DNA of 64,000 nucleotides, taken from positions 496,001 through 560,000 of the forward strand of contig NZ_RXZH01000001.1 of assembly GCF_003970385.1 (NCBI RefSeq), read 5' to 3'. Below the pieces are notes generated by a model, which did not search any database, had not been told where the DNA came from, and worked only from the letters and a program-made list of their open reading frames with translations. Source of the DNA: Vibrio aquaticus. GTDB lineage: Bacteria; Pseudomonadota; Gammaproteobacteria; Enterobacterales; Vibrionaceae. Each line of letters starts with the position of its first letter. The first letter of the stretch is position 1. The translations under genes were made by a program, and so were the position numbers. This document shows, in pieces, positions 35,133 through 43,940 of this stretch.

Positions 35133-35828
35133 ATGAAAAAGCAAATCACTCTTTTACTTTCTCTTCTGAGCTTAACAGCCTGTGGCAGCCTTGCGATTAT
35201 GGACAAATCGGAAGCCATTAAAGCACAACCAGAAATGCTGATAAAAACCGATGGCGACCTATGGGGCTTAGGCGGTGACGGTCAATTTACATTAGGCGCA
35301 ACTTACCAAGGGAAATATTCGCGCGATGCGTCTTCCTCTACTTGGTTTAACACCATTTCGACCAAAGATGGGGAAATGGCCGCTGAAGTGACCAATAAAG
35401 AGAGCGGAAAAACCTGGTTACTGAGTTGTAATGGTGGCGGCACATCGTTCAAGTTCAACATGCTTCAGATTGGTGGTAATGCGCCATACACTTGTGCGAT
35501 ATCTTTAGAAGGGGAATCTGCCGGTACATTCGTCCTTGAACGCGACGCTAAGATGATCGACTTCGGCACAGAAGATAAAGAAATGGGCTCTATCGTGATG
35601 GGTGAACAACGTTTTGATGTCGAAACCGTTCACACAGGTTCAGGGTTAATGATGCCGCTGGAAAAAGCATTGGGTTACCGCTTTACGCTAAACGGACAAG
35701 AAGTTGCAGCCGTTCAAACCAACGGTGTTCTAACCGTGCAATGGCTTCCTGAAATGACCCCGCAACAACGTGACGTACTCGCCGTTGGCGCAATTGCAAG
35801 TGCGTTAAGCTGGCGACCAGAAGAGTAA
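35133..35828 (+). CDS. Putative lipoprotein
   Basis: A 231-residue product starting MKKQITLLLSLLSLTACGSL, a lipoprotein signal with lipobox LTAC and Cys17. The mature part is rich in Gly and beta-type sequence (LWGLGGDGQFTLGATYQGKY) with two further cysteines (LLSCNGG and YTCAIS), suggestive of a beta-barrel-like or sandwich fold. I do not recognise the family. The ATG at 35133 is preferred because it begins the signal peptide; the frame is open upstream to 35028. It is the last gene of the exported-protein set, followed by a bidirectional terminator. Confidence 0.72.
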   Translation: MKKQITLLLSLLSLTACGSLAIMDKSEAIKAQPEMLIKTDGDLWGLGGDGQFTLGATYQGKYSRDASSSTWFNTISTKDGEMAAEVTNKESGKTWLLSCNGGGTSFKFNMLQIGGNAPYTCAISLEGESAGTFVLERDAKMIDFGTEDKEMGSIVMGEQRFDVETVHTGSGLMMPLEKALGYRFTLNGQEVAAVQTNGVLTVQWLPEMTPQQRDVLAVGAIASALSWRPEE

Positions 35829-35841
35829 AAACACGCACAAA

Positions 35842-35868
35842 AAAAGCGCATACTTTGCGCTTTTTTCT
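35842..35868. terminator. Bidirectional terminator
   Basis: AAAAAAGCGCA and TGCGCTTTTTT pair around TACTT between the converging lipoprotein and DUF3087 genes, with A/T runs on both flanks. Confidence 0.92.
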
Positions 35869-35882
35869 TTTCTCAATGTCGC

Positions 35883-36389
35883 CTAAAACGCCTTTAACAT
35901 CTCAGAGCGATACTCTGTTATATCCAACGTCACACTATATTCCTCAGTCAAGCTATCGAGTTTTTCTTGCGCCTTATTTAAGCTGTCCATCGTGATGGTG
36001 TTGTCGTCTAATTGCCAGAGTTGGCGTGAACCGTCGTAACTGAATTGAAGCGCTAACATCGCGTCAACATTGCCTTTTTCTGCCGCCGCATCCAAGGCTC
36101 TTTTCTTTCGATAGATAAGGTTTAACGCCTGCTTAAGATCCCACACATAGGCGACTTCACGCATCTTCGGGTGAGTTTTCAGCTTCACTAGGGTCATCGC
36201 TAACCCAATGGCACTCACGACAACACCCAGTAAATTCCAATGGAAATGAGAACCTGTCTCTGACGGGAAAAGGAAAATCAGCGTTTGGGAAATGGCTAAG
36301 CTAGAGGCAGCTAACACAGCGATACACGTAACAATCACCACGTTAAGGCGTGAGCGATACAACTTTTTGTCGATTTTCTGTAGTTTCAT
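35883..36389 (-). CDS. DUF3087-like membrane protein
   Basis: A 168-residue inner-membrane protein with two hydrophobic segments (about 17-40 and 50-70) near its N-terminus and a cytoplasmic helical domain rich in charged residues. The N-terminus MKLQKIDKKLYRSRLNVVIV fits the DUF3087 family, whose function is unknown. Its start (36389, second Met) is used because the first Met precedes directly; either is possible. It is read leftward and stands between the AraC gene and the terminator. Confidence 0.78.
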   Translation of the reverse strand: MKLQKIDKKLYRSRLNVVIVTCIAVLAASSLAISQTLIFLFPSETGSHFHWNLLGVVVSAIGLAMTLVKLKTHPKMREVAYVWDLKQALNLIYRKKRALDAAAEKGNVDAMLALQFSYDGSRQLWQLDDNTITMDSLNKAQEKLDSLTEEYSVTLDITEYRSEMLKAF

Positions 36390-36511
36390 CAAGAGTCCAT
36401 TGAATTGGTATTGCTAGCATCGGCTTGAGACGCATAAGTGATTCGCCGATTATACATTCTGGGCTCGTTGGTATCTTGCGGAATTTGTTGCAAAGCGTGT
36501 GTGACTTCAAG

Positions 36512-37351
36512 TTAAGAGGACACACCAACAAAATGAGACTGATAATACTTAGGTGTGACCGCTAAACGTTTTTTAAACTGGCGTTGAAAGTGAGCTTGGT
36601 CAGAGAAACCTAAATTATGTGCCACGTCAGAAAGTGAATCACCGGCTTTCAACATCACTTTCGAGCGTTTAATCTTTTCATCCATCAGATACGCGTACGG
36701 CGGCAACCCGTATTGATTTTTGAAAGCGCGAAGCAGTTGATAACGGCTCATGCCTGCTTCTTCCGCTAAACTCTCCAATTCATGGTGATGAGCCACTTCA
36801 TCAAGGAGCTTTTCTCGAATGCGTTTGATCGGTTCATCATGTTGGCGGTGTTTGAACGATGGGCGCGTAATCTGCAAGCTAGATTCAATAAAGCTGTACA
36901 GGCAGGTTTCAATATTTAAGTTCGACTCCTCATGCTCTAACGCATTGAACAGAGTAAAGTATTGAGCTTTAAGCGCCTCATTACGTTCAAAGTCCGCATT
37001 GAACGCATGATAGTCCATTGGCAAGCGTTGATTGCTCTCACGTAGGATGTCACGTTGTAGCTGGCCCATTTTTAGCGCATCGACAAATAACATGCTGTAT
37101 GACCACAACCCTTTCTCTGGATTGCAGGAGTGCACATCGGCAGGATTGATGGTGACAAGATCCCCGGCTCCAACCTGATGAGATTGACTTCGATTTTTGT
37201 ATGCCGCAGTACCTTGAAGGATCACCCCAAAAGAAAACTCATCATGGGAGTGAGCGTCATAACAGGCGCTGCTGCGATTGGCAACACGGAGCTCTATCCA
37301 CGGTAAAACCAGGTTTTGTTTGAAGCTCGCACTGTTGTCCCTTTTCATACC
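36512..37351 (-). CDS. AraC-family regulator
   Basis: A 279-residue regulator with an N-terminal cupin sensor (SHDEFSFGVILQGTAAYKNR, about 35-54, shown to 20 residues) and two C-terminal helix-turn-helix motifs: LESLAEEAGMSRYQLLRAFK and DVAHNLGFSDQAHFQRQFKK with the conserved second-helix FK-R--TP-Y pattern. The ORF is open to 37372, but that would overlap the LysE gene, so I use the ATG at 37351. It lies directly downstream of the LysE-type exporter gene, 11 bases apart, and probably controls it; effector unknown. Confidence 0.92.
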   Translation of the reverse strand, partial: GMKRDNSASFKQNLVLPWIELRVANRSSACYDAHSHDEFSFGVILQGTAAYKNRSQSHQVGAGDLVTINPADVHSCNPEKGLWSYSMLFVDALKMGQLQRDILRESNQRLPMDYHAFNADFERNEALKAQYFTLFNALEHEESNLNIETCLYSFIESSLQITRPSFKHRQHDEPIKRIREKLLDEVAHHHELESLAEEAGMSRYQLLRAFKNQYGLPPYAYLMDEKIKRSKVMLKAGDSLSDVAHNLGFSDQAHFQRQFKKRLAVTPKYYQSHFVGVSS

Positions 37352-37362
37352 GACATTCCTTG

Positions 37363-37956
37363 TCACACCCAAATCATTAAAACCGAGGCTAACAGTATAG
37401 TCGCCATAGTGCGGTTAAAAAATCGCTGTTTTCTCGGTTCGCGAAGTTGCTCAGTAAATAAACTGCCAACTAACGCCCATAAGCCGACCCCAAGCAAGCA
37501 GGCAATAAGTGACACAAGTGTGTACATCCATAACCAGACGTGCTGTTCACTTTGCCCAATCACATACAGGCTCACCCCAGACATCGCGACTAACCAAGCT
37601 TTAGGATTTAACAGTTGAACGAGTGCACCGCTCATCCAACTAGAATGGCGATCGCTTTCGACCTCAAGTTGACCAAAAGGTGCAGAATAGATTTTAAACG
37701 CGAGATAGCACAAAAAGACACTTCCTACGAACTGCATAGCGAGCTCAACTCTCGGCAGCCACTCAACCAAGCTATTCAGGGTATTGCCAGTAATGAAAAC
37801 CACCAGCGCATACGCGATAGATGCGCCTAGAACGTGCTGCGCTGCAGTCGACTTGCCAAATTGGGCTGCTGTAGAAGTCGCGATTAGGTTTACCGGACCT
37901 GGGGTAACGGCCCCTACGAAGGCAAAGATCACCATTGCCACAAATACACTGTCCAT
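37363..37956 (-). CDS. LysE/RhtB-family exporter
   Basis: A 197-residue inner-membrane exporter of the RhtB/LysE type, which expels amino acids or related metabolites. Five or six hydrophobic segments are visible, starting at residue 5; the family signature GAVTPGPVNLIATSTAAQFG (about 15-34, shown to 20) is intact. It is read in the same direction as the downstream AraC gene, almost certainly in one operon, a common arrangement for this family. Substrate unknown. Confidence 0.92.
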   Translation of the reverse strand: MDSVFVAMVIFAFVGAVTPGPVNLIATSTAAQFGKSTAAQHVLGASIAYALVVFITGNTLNSLVEWLPRVELAMQFVGSVFLCYLAFKIYSAPFGQLEVESDRHSSWMSGALVQLLNPKAWLVAMSGVSLYVIGQSEQHVWLWMYTLVSLIACLLGVGLWALVGSLFTEQLREPRKQRFFNRTMATILLASVLMIWV

Positions 37957-38038
37957 TCCCTTTCCTTATTTTATTTTTTGGTTTCTAGCAATCAAGATAA
38001 AGAGGATTGAACAGGCAGTATTGAACGATATTGCGCAT

Positions 38039-38521
38039 TTAGAGCTCTGGAGTTAAAAGTTCCTTTAGGTGCTTTATCTGTTTTACCTTTTGGTCAACGG
38101 ACACATTCTCACCGCGTGGGTTAAACCAGATAGCTTGAATACCGGCAGCCAACGCGGGCTCTATGTCGTTGAGGTAGGTATCCCCAACCATATAGATCGA
38201 TTGAGGGTCAGCATTTAACAGCGGGATTATTCGATGAAAAAAGTCTGGTGTGCCTTTTCCGATTCCAAGGTTCGCTCTGCAAAAATACCCCTTTATGAAA
38301 GGCGCTAGGCCAACACGTTCAAATGCTAACTTAATGTCGTCTACGGAAGAGTCAGCCGCGTTTGTCGCGACATAAATATCAGACGTAGTGGAAAGTAGTT
38401 TCAAAGTTTCTAGCGCGCCGTCCACCGCTTCAACTTTGTCCCAATCGCACATTTTCCCTTCTTGATCTGGGAAATCGACCATTAACGTATTTCCCCAATC
38501 AAACAAGTATATTTTTGTCAT
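38039..38521 (-). CDS. HAD-superfamily hydrolase
   Basis: A 160-residue protein with HAD phosphatase signatures: the nucleophile motif is IYLFDWGNTLMVDF, in which the usual second Asp is Gly; motif II is YVATNAADSS; motif III includes KGYFCRANLGIGKGTPDFFH; motif IV is VGDTYLNDIEPALAAGI. Missing the second Asp of motif I, it may have altered or weak phosphatase activity. The substrate is unknown. Small size suggests no cap domain beyond a short insertion. It is followed on the same strand, after 82 bases, by nothing related. Confidence 0.87.
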   Translation of the reverse strand: MTKIYLFDWGNTLMVDFPDQEGKMCDWDKVEAVDGALETLKLLSTTSDIYVATNAADSSVDDIKLAFERVGLAPFIKGYFCRANLGIGKGTPDFFHRIIPLLNADPQSIYMVGDTYLNDIEPALAAGIQAIWFNPRGENVSVDQKVKQIKHLKELLTPEL

Positions 38522-38588
38522 ATTACTTCCTTGTCGTTCGTTTTTTGTTCAGCGCAACTGAATAATAAATACAGAGTCTCTCCTAAAC

Positions 38589-39419
38589 CTAAAGCAACCG
38601 CCCTTTATATTGCTCTGGCGTTTGACCTGAATATCGCTTAAACATCGCAATAAATGGACTCGCTTGATTGTAGCCAAGCGTTAATGCCACTTCTTTCACC
38701 GACTGACCTTTTCTTAACAGATCCATCGAGTAGAGATAACGCACCCTTAAGCGCCACTCCGTAAAGCTCATCCCGAGTTCAGCTTGGCAATGCCTCGCTA
38801 ACGTACGCTCCGTGGTATGGACTCGTTCTGCCCACTGAGACAAGCTGGTGTTATCGATTGGGTTCTCTTCTACTGAAGCTAAGATCTTGGCGAGATATTT
38901 GTTGTCTGTAGAAGGTAGGAAATGATGCTGTGTATCTCGTGTCGCGAGCTGGTCTAGTAGCACTTGAACCAGTCTTTTGTCTTGTTCACTTTGAGCCACA
39001 TTGATATCACGCTGACGAAAATCATCAACTATGGCCGAAACAATCGGGGTCACTTTGATTAGACTGGTACAGTCAGGAAAGTGCTGCGTGAGGTTTTGAG
39101 CAATATTCAGTGAGCAGTAAGAGAGCGGTTTGCGGTTAAAGCTGGTATGCATGATCCCTGCTGGCACCCAGATCGCTAAATGAGGCGGCGCTAGAAAGCG
39201 AGTGTCTTCGGCTTCCATTTCCAAAATTCCACCACTTATTAGCTGAACTTGCCCCCAAGGGTGGCTGTGCATACGCGTTTCAGTATTAGATAGAAACGCC
39301 TCAAAATTCATAAACACATCTGATGGTGCTTTATCAATTGATAAGGATGGGTGAAGATGTTTTACCGATTTTCTCAAACTTGTCTTCCTATGACTCGCAA
39401 TGTCTTTATAGAGATACAT
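38589..39419 (-). CDS. AraC-family regulator, divergent from EamA gene
   Basis: A 276-residue regulator: an N-terminal cupin-type sensor (RMHSHPWGQVQLISGGILEM, about 49-68) and a C-terminal AraC DNA-binding unit whose two helices read LSQWAERVHTTERTLARHCQ and EVALTLGYNQASPFIAMFKR. It is divergent from the drug/metabolite transporter gene at 39476, with 56 bases between, so it likely controls that exporter. An in-frame ATG at 39311 would shorten it; I keep the longer form because it preserves the full sensor. Confidence 0.9.
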   Translation of the reverse strand: MYLYKDIASHRKTSLRKSVKHLHPSLSIDKAPSDVFMNFEAFLSNTETRMHSHPWGQVQLISGGILEMEAEDTRFLAPPHLAIWVPAGIMHTSFNRKPLSYCSLNIAQNLTQHFPDCTSLIKVTPIVSAIVDDFRQRDINVAQSEQDKRLVQVLLDQLATRDTQHHFLPSTDNKYLAKILASVEENPIDNTSLSQWAERVHTTERTLARHCQAELGMSFTEWRLRVRYLYSMDLLRKGQSVKEVALTLGYNQASPFIAMFKRYSGQTPEQYKGRLL

Positions 39420-39475
39420 ACAAGTATATAGACCTGTCAGACTATGTTCTACCCAATTATTGCGATGGTCTTCAC

Positions 39476-40384
39476 ATGGTCTATCTACTTCCTTTTTTTA
39501 CCGTTTGTATATGGGGCGGAAACGCCATCATTAACAAAATGGCGGCCGAGACCATAGAACCGAGTGCAATGAGTTTCTACCGTTGGCTGTTGGCCATTGT
39601 CATTCTTACCCCGTTTTGTTTGCCTCGCGTCATCAAAAGTTGGCCAATCATTCGCCCTAACCTAGCCAAGCTTACCTTTCTTGCGCTGCTCGGCATGGTT
39701 CTGAACCAATCGCTCTCTTATTATGCGGGCCTTACCACCAGCGCATCTAACATGGCGATGATTACCTCCTTGGTGCCTTTGTTGGCGATTTTTATGAGCG
39801 TGCCGCTGCTCGGTAAACCAATTTCTGCGCTCAGCATCGTGGGTGGAATCATTGCCCTATCTGGATTGGCCTTTATGTTAGGAAAAGGAGACGTGGCGTT
39901 TTTCCTTCATCAAGATATTACCCCAGGTGATGGCATTATGGTGATTGCGTCAGTGTGTTATGCCGCTTACTGCGTGTTACTCAAACGTTGGAAGATGCCT
40001 TTATCAAACTGGACCATGGTCTACATGCAAGGCGCTCTTGCTCTGATCATGCTAACGCCATTGTGGTTAACCAGCGATAACCTTATCCCTAACCAGCAAT
40101 CCTTACCTTTGATTGCTTACGCTGGATTGGCAGCTTCGATTCTTGCCCCTTGGATGTGGGTTAAGGCCATCGATCTCATTGGTGCCGATTCGAGTGCGAT
40201 GTTTATGAACCTGATGCCTGTTGTTGCCATCACGCTTGCAGCAACGACCCTTGGCGAAGCCGTTCACGAGTATCATGTTCTTGGAGGCATGTTAGTGATA
40301 TCTGGTGTGATTTTGTCGCAAGTAAAACAGCCAAAAAAACAAGTTACACCACTTCCACCGTTAGACAACGCTGAAAAGCCTTAA
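39476..40384 (+). CDS. EamA-type DMT-superfamily transporter
   Basis: A 302-residue inner-membrane protein with ten hydrophobic segments arranged as two five-segment EamA repeats, the drug/metabolite transporter architecture. It starts MVYLLPFFTVCIWGGNAIIN, with the typical GGN(A) motif and an acidic-aromatic second segment (SAMSFYRWLLAIVILTPFCL). Substrate not deducible. The start at 39476 is where the first repeat begins; the ORF is open farther upstream into the divergent AraC gene. A bidirectional terminator follows. Confidence 0.92.
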   Translation: MVYLLPFFTVCIWGGNAIINKMAAETIEPSAMSFYRWLLAIVILTPFCLPRVIKSWPIIRPNLAKLTFLALLGMVLNQSLSYYAGLTTSASNMAMITSLVPLLAIFMSVPLLGKPISALSIVGGIIALSGLAFMLGKGDVAFFLHQDITPGDGIMVIASVCYAAYCVLLKRWKMPLSNWTMVYMQGALALIMLTPLWLTSDNLIPNQQSLPLIAYAGLAASILAPWMWVKAIDLIGADSSAMFMNLMPVVAITLAATTLGEAVHEYHVLGGMLVISGVILSQVKQPKKQVTPLPPLDNAEKP

Positions 40385-40394
40385 GGATTGACTA

Positions 40395-40429
40395 AAAAAC
40401 AAAAAGCCCAGAAAAGGGCTTTTGTTTTT
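40395..40429. terminator. Bidirectional terminator
   Basis: AAAAACAAAAAGCCC and GGGCTTTTGTTTTT make a stem around AGAAAA between the convergent transporter and MOSC genes, with A/T-rich stem ends that serve both strands. Confidence 0.9.
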
Positions 40430-40445
40430 CTAGCGTTCGTTGAGC

Positions 40446-42263
40446 TTAGCTGATCACTTCAACGTCGGTAAGTGGCGTACTGCAACAGGCGAGAACCACG
40501 CCCATATTACGTTCGTGATCTTGTAAAGCAGGCACGTCCGGTTGCGTCACTTTGCCTGATTCCACCGTTACCTTACATGCTCCACATAGGCCAGCACGAC
40601 AGCTGTTAGCAATAGAGACACCCGCATCTTCCGCTTGCTCTAATAAGGTCTTCTGGTTGTCACCAGTAAACACCTGGCCATTCACACTCACTGTGACTTC
40701 CTTCAGAGGTGCTTGTGATGGTTGACTCACGCCAAACGCTTCTTGGTGATAATGCGCTTCTGGTAGACCTTTTTTCAGTAACAAGTTTTTCGCTTTCTGC
40801 ATGAAGCCATCAGGGCCACACACAAAGACCTGACGCTGCTCTACATCTTTGATTTGCTTAAGATGGGCCAGAGAAAAACGTCCTTTTAGACCAAACCAAT
40901 CTATTGGTGCTTGCGAAAGTGAAATCAATACCTGTAAGCCAGGGTGTTGGCGACGAAGCTCATTAAGTTCATCTTGGCATGGGATATCTTCTTTGCTGCG
41001 GCATTGATGATAGAAAACAACGTCATTGACTTGATTGTGGTCCACCAAGTATCGCAGCATAGAAAGCATTGGCGTGACACCACTACCTGCTGACAACAAC
41101 AATAGCGGTTGATCATGTTTATCACCAAGATGGAAGCTGCCATCCGGTTGTTCACAAACAAGCTCATCACCAATATGAAGATGATCGGCTAACCAATTCG
41201 ACACTCGACCACCATCAATACGCTTCACAGAAATGGCTAAACGGCCAGGACGAGATGGGCTTGAAGATAAAGTATAGCGGCGACCAATCGACTCACCATT
41301 CACGGAAATCGTAATTGGCAAGTGTTGGCCCGGTTGATAAACCGGAACTTCTCCATGCTCTGGCTCTAACCAGAAAGTAATAAAATCACGTGCAATCTCT
41401 TCTCGCTCTACGCACGTCATGGTGAGTAGCGATTTGCGGTTATCTGGATAAACCTCTTTATCCTTGTACTCTAATACTTCGATAGGAGAGTTCTGGTTGA
41501 TCACGCCTTCATTCAACGCCACCAAGTTTTGGCCAAAGAATACGCCGCCACGCTCATTGGCTCTGAATTTTGACAGGGTGTTTAACGGCTCTTTGCTTGG
41601 TCTAAACGCCCCTTTATCAACATCAACTGTAGTGAGAATACAGCGCTCACAAGGCTTCACCGCCTCAAACTCAACCTCGCCAATTCGAATGCGTTTCCAG
41701 CTGTCTTCTGCGAACGGCTCAGTGCCCGAAACCACCAAGTTGGTACGGAATTGATCCATAGTATGGGTTTCTGGGCTGCTTCGATTGAGCTCTTCCAAAG
41801 ACGCTTCACTGATCACCAATATCGGGTAACCATCAGCGAAGCTGACATTGTGACCAAGCTTTTCACGAACACGATTAGATTGCTCACCAGTAAACAGTAA
41901 CTCGACTCGTTGACCAAGCACTTGGCTAAACCAATCATCCGCTTCGTCTGTCGTTGTGTAAGCGGTGAAGTTGTCTTTCCACACCTGAGCTGGCGCTTCT
42001 TGCATTTTGAAGTCGTTGTAACGAATACGCAGAGCCGACTGGCCTTCAGCCGTAAAAATCACACCATCAGGCGTTAAACTGGATTGCACCTTAACCATTT
42101 GCGGGTATTTACGCGCAGTGACCATCGAACCGTCTGCAAAAGCAAGCATGAAACGGCGATCAAACATAAGTCCCTGCTTTTCAACCCAAGACGTGGATAA
42201 AGAAAGACCACCGACCGATTTTACCGGAAAGACATTGATTTGGGAGAGAGTTGGCGCTGACAT
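40446..42263 (-). CDS. MOSC + FAD/NAD reductase + ferredoxin fusion
   Basis: A 605-residue cytoplasmic oxidoreductase made of three units. The N-terminal MOSC part (about 1-270) resembles YcbX and mARC: MSAPTLSQINVFPVKSVGGL at the start and EAVKPCERCILTTVDVDKG, with the cysteine that in this family ligates molybdenum cofactor. The middle (about 285-500) is a ferredoxin reductase: GRRYTLSSSPS binds FAD and LLLLSAGSGVTPMLSM binds NAD(P)H. The C-terminus (about 515-605) is a 2Fe-2S ferredoxin with SCRAGLCGACKV and a last Cys in LACCS. E. coli YcbX borrows its electrons from CysJ; here the donor is built in, so an N-reductase such as for hydroxylaminopurine is the inferred activity. Confidence 0.9.
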   Translation of the reverse strand: MSAPTLSQINVFPVKSVGGLSLSTSWVEKQGLMFDRRFMLAFADGSMVTARKYPQMVKVQSSLTPDGVIFTAEGQSALRIRYNDFKMQEAPAQVWKDNFTAYTTTDEADDWFSQVLGQRVELLFTGEQSNRVREKLGHNVSFADGYPILVISEASLEELNRSSPETHTMDQFRTNLVVSGTEPFAEDSWKRIRIGEVEFEAVKPCERCILTTVDVDKGAFRPSKEPLNTLSKFRANERGGVFFGQNLVALNEGVINQNSPIEVLEYKDKEVYPDNRKSLLTMTCVEREEIARDFITFWLEPEHGEVPVYQPGQHLPITISVNGESIGRRYTLSSSPSRPGRLAISVKRIDGGRVSNWLADHLHIGDELVCEQPDGSFHLGDKHDQPLLLLSAGSGVTPMLSMLRYLVDHNQVNDVVFYHQCRSKEDIPCQDELNELRRQHPGLQVLISLSQAPIDWFGLKGRFSLAHLKQIKDVEQRQVFVCGPDGFMQKAKNLLLKKGLPEAHYHQEAFGVSQPSQAPLKEVTVSVNGQVFTGDNQKTLLEQAEDAGVSIANSCRAGLCGACKVTVESGKVTQPDVPALQDHERNMGVVLACCSTPLTDVEVIS

Positions 42264-42508
42264 TGCTAATCCTAAGCGAGAGTTATTATGCGGTTATTAT
42301 ACTCATCTCGGTTCCTCTGTCTTGGCTAACATCACCAACAACATGATGAGATTCACGTCTCATTTTTGATATTTATTCAACGTAAGTGTCGGAAAAGCCT
42401 GATTTGTCTGATTAAGTAGTGATCCACGTTGGAAAATGGAAATTCGACCATCATAATATTCGTCAAATAAACGACAGTATTCTGAATTCCGTCACTAAGG
42501 AGTAATTT

Positions 42509-42667
42509 ATGAACAAGCTGGTAATGATCTTACTATGTATCTTCCTACCACCTCTTGCAGTATTCATTGATAAAGGTCTTAACAAAGATTTCGTTATCAA
42601 CCTAATCCTGACCTTCTTCTTCTTCCTTCCAGGAAGCATTCACGCGCTTTGGTTGACTCTAAAATAA
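42509..42667 (+). CDS. YqaE/Pmp3-family small membrane protein
   Basis: A 52-residue hydrophobic peptide with two membrane segments (about 3-20 and 28-46) separated by a short charged loop, starting MNKLVMILLCIFLPPLAVFI and ending FLPGSIHALWLTLK. The PPLAVF and FLPGSIHA motifs are diagnostic of the Pmp3/YqaE family, linked in other organisms to membrane potential and stress tolerance. AAGGAG lies 6 bases upstream of the ATG. Missed by length-limited ORF finding; found by reading the frame. Confidence 0.9.
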   Translation: MNKLVMILLCIFLPPLAVFIDKGLNKDFVINLILTFFFFLPGSIHALWLTLK

Positions 42668-42762
42668 GCGTTCGTGATTGCCTATGATTTAGGCAACTGA
42701 TTGCTCTCACCAAAAAAGAGGATGAAATAGTAAGCTGATTGCTCTATCATCCTGTCGCCTAA

Positions 42763-42778
42763 ACGTAAGCGTTTGCTT
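42763..42778. promoter_or_regulatory. PurR-box-like palindrome before pyrC
   Basis: ACGTAAGCGTTTGCTT matches the PurR box ACGCAAACGTTTGCGT at 13 of 16 positions by my count, 61 bases before the pyrC start. E. coli pyrC is repressed by PurR, so the site fits known practice. Confidence 0.65.
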
Positions 42779-42838
42779 TTGCAAATTTCGCTTGGTTTAG
42801 GCTCCAATCAGACAACTCTAAATATGGTGGGAGCACAA

Positions 42839-43867
42839 ATGACAACACTTACGATCACACGTCCTGACGACTGGCACGTTCACCTCCGCGATGGCGAAGT
42901 GCTAAAGGATACCGTGCGAGACATTAGCCGCTACAACGGTCGCGCGCTAATCATGCCAAATACTGTCCCACCTGTTACCAACACCGAAATGGCACTGGCT
43001 TACCGTGAGCGCATCATGGCTGAGAAACCAAGTGAGCAATTCGAGCCTCTAATGGCACTGTACCTAACAGACAACACAACCCCTGACGAGATCCGTAAAG
43101 CGAAAGAATCTGGCGCTGTCGTTGCTGCAAAGCTTTACCCGGCTGGCGCAACAACAAACTCTGACTCAGGCGTAACGTGTGCAAAAAACATCTACCATGT
43201 TCTAGAAGCGATGGAAGAAGTGGGCATGCTGCTATTGGTTCACGGTGAAGTGACTCACAACCACGTTGACATTTTTGACCGTGAGAAAGAGTTTCTTGAA
43301 ACAGTTTTAGCGCCAATCGTAAACGACTTCCCTAACTTGAAGATCGTTCTTGAGCACATCACAACGGCTGACGCAGCGAACTTTGTGAAAAACGCTAACG
43401 AGAACGTAGCGGCAACAATTACCGCTCACCACCTACTTTACAACCGCAACCACATGCTTGTGGGCGGTATTAAGCCTCACTTCTACTGTCTGCCTATCCT
43501 TAAGCGAAACACGCACCAACAAGCGCTGATTGAAGCGGCTACAAGCGGCAGCAAGAAGTTCTTCTTAGGTACTGACTCAGCGCCGCACGCGAAAGGCATG
43601 AAAGAAGCGGCTTGTGGCTGTGCAGGTTCTTACACTGCGCACGCTGCACTAGAACTGTACACAGAAGTGTTTGAGCAAGAAGATAAGCTTGAAAACCTAG
43701 AAGCTTTCGCAAGCCACAACGGCCCTGACTTCTACGGTGTTCCACGTAACACTGACACTGTTACGCTAACGAAAGAAGAGTGGCCAGTGGCTGACTCAAT
43801 GCCGTTTGGTAATGACATCGTTGTGCCAATTCGTGCAGGTGAAAACATTGGTTGGACAGTAAAATAA
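42839..43867 (+). CDS. pyrC: Dihydroorotase
   Basis: PyrC closes carbamoyl-aspartate to dihydroorotate in pyrimidine synthesis. The 342-residue product has the zinc motif [10 protein letters not shown] (His at positions about 13 and 15), the carbamylated-lysine region [18 protein letters not shown], the His-pair segments LLVHGEVTH and [12 protein letters not shown], and the catalytic Asp in [11 protein letters not shown]. The ATG at 42839 has GGGAG upstream; the ORF opens earlier at 42773 but that start is inside the PurR-box region. PurR-box-like site upstream. Confidence 0.98.
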   Translation: MTTLTITRPDDWHVHLRDGEVLKDTVRDISRYNGRALIMPNTVPPVTNTEMALAYRERIMAEKPSEQFEPLMALYLTDNTTPDEIRKAKESGAVVAAKLYPAGATTNSDSGVTCAKNIYHVLEAMEEVGMLLLVHGEVTHNHVDIFDREKEFLETVLAPIVNDFPNLKIVLEHITTADAANFVKNANENVAATITAHHLLYNRNHMLVGGIKPHFYCLPILKRNTHQQALIEAATSGSKKFFLGTDSAPHAKGMKEAACGCAGSYTAHAALELYTEVFEQEDKLENLEAFASHNGPDFYGVPRNTDTVTLTKEEWPVADSMPFGNDIVVPIRAGENIGWTVK

Positions 43868-43911
43868 CGTCACCTATCAACCGAATAAATCGTCGCGTTA
43901 ACAGATGAATG

Positions 43912-43939
43912 AAAGAGCCCTCATAATTGAGGGCTCTTT
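43912..43939. terminator. Bidirectional terminator pyrC / alcohol dehydrogenase
   Basis: AAAGAGCCCTCA and TGAGGGCTCTTT form a 12-bp perfect stem around TAAT between the converging genes; T-rich sequence follows on the plus strand. Confidence 0.9.
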
Positions 43940-43940
43940 G

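Noticed and set aside
43014..43316. Leftward ORF opposite pyrC
   Set aside because: Antisense shadow of the conserved pyrC frame.
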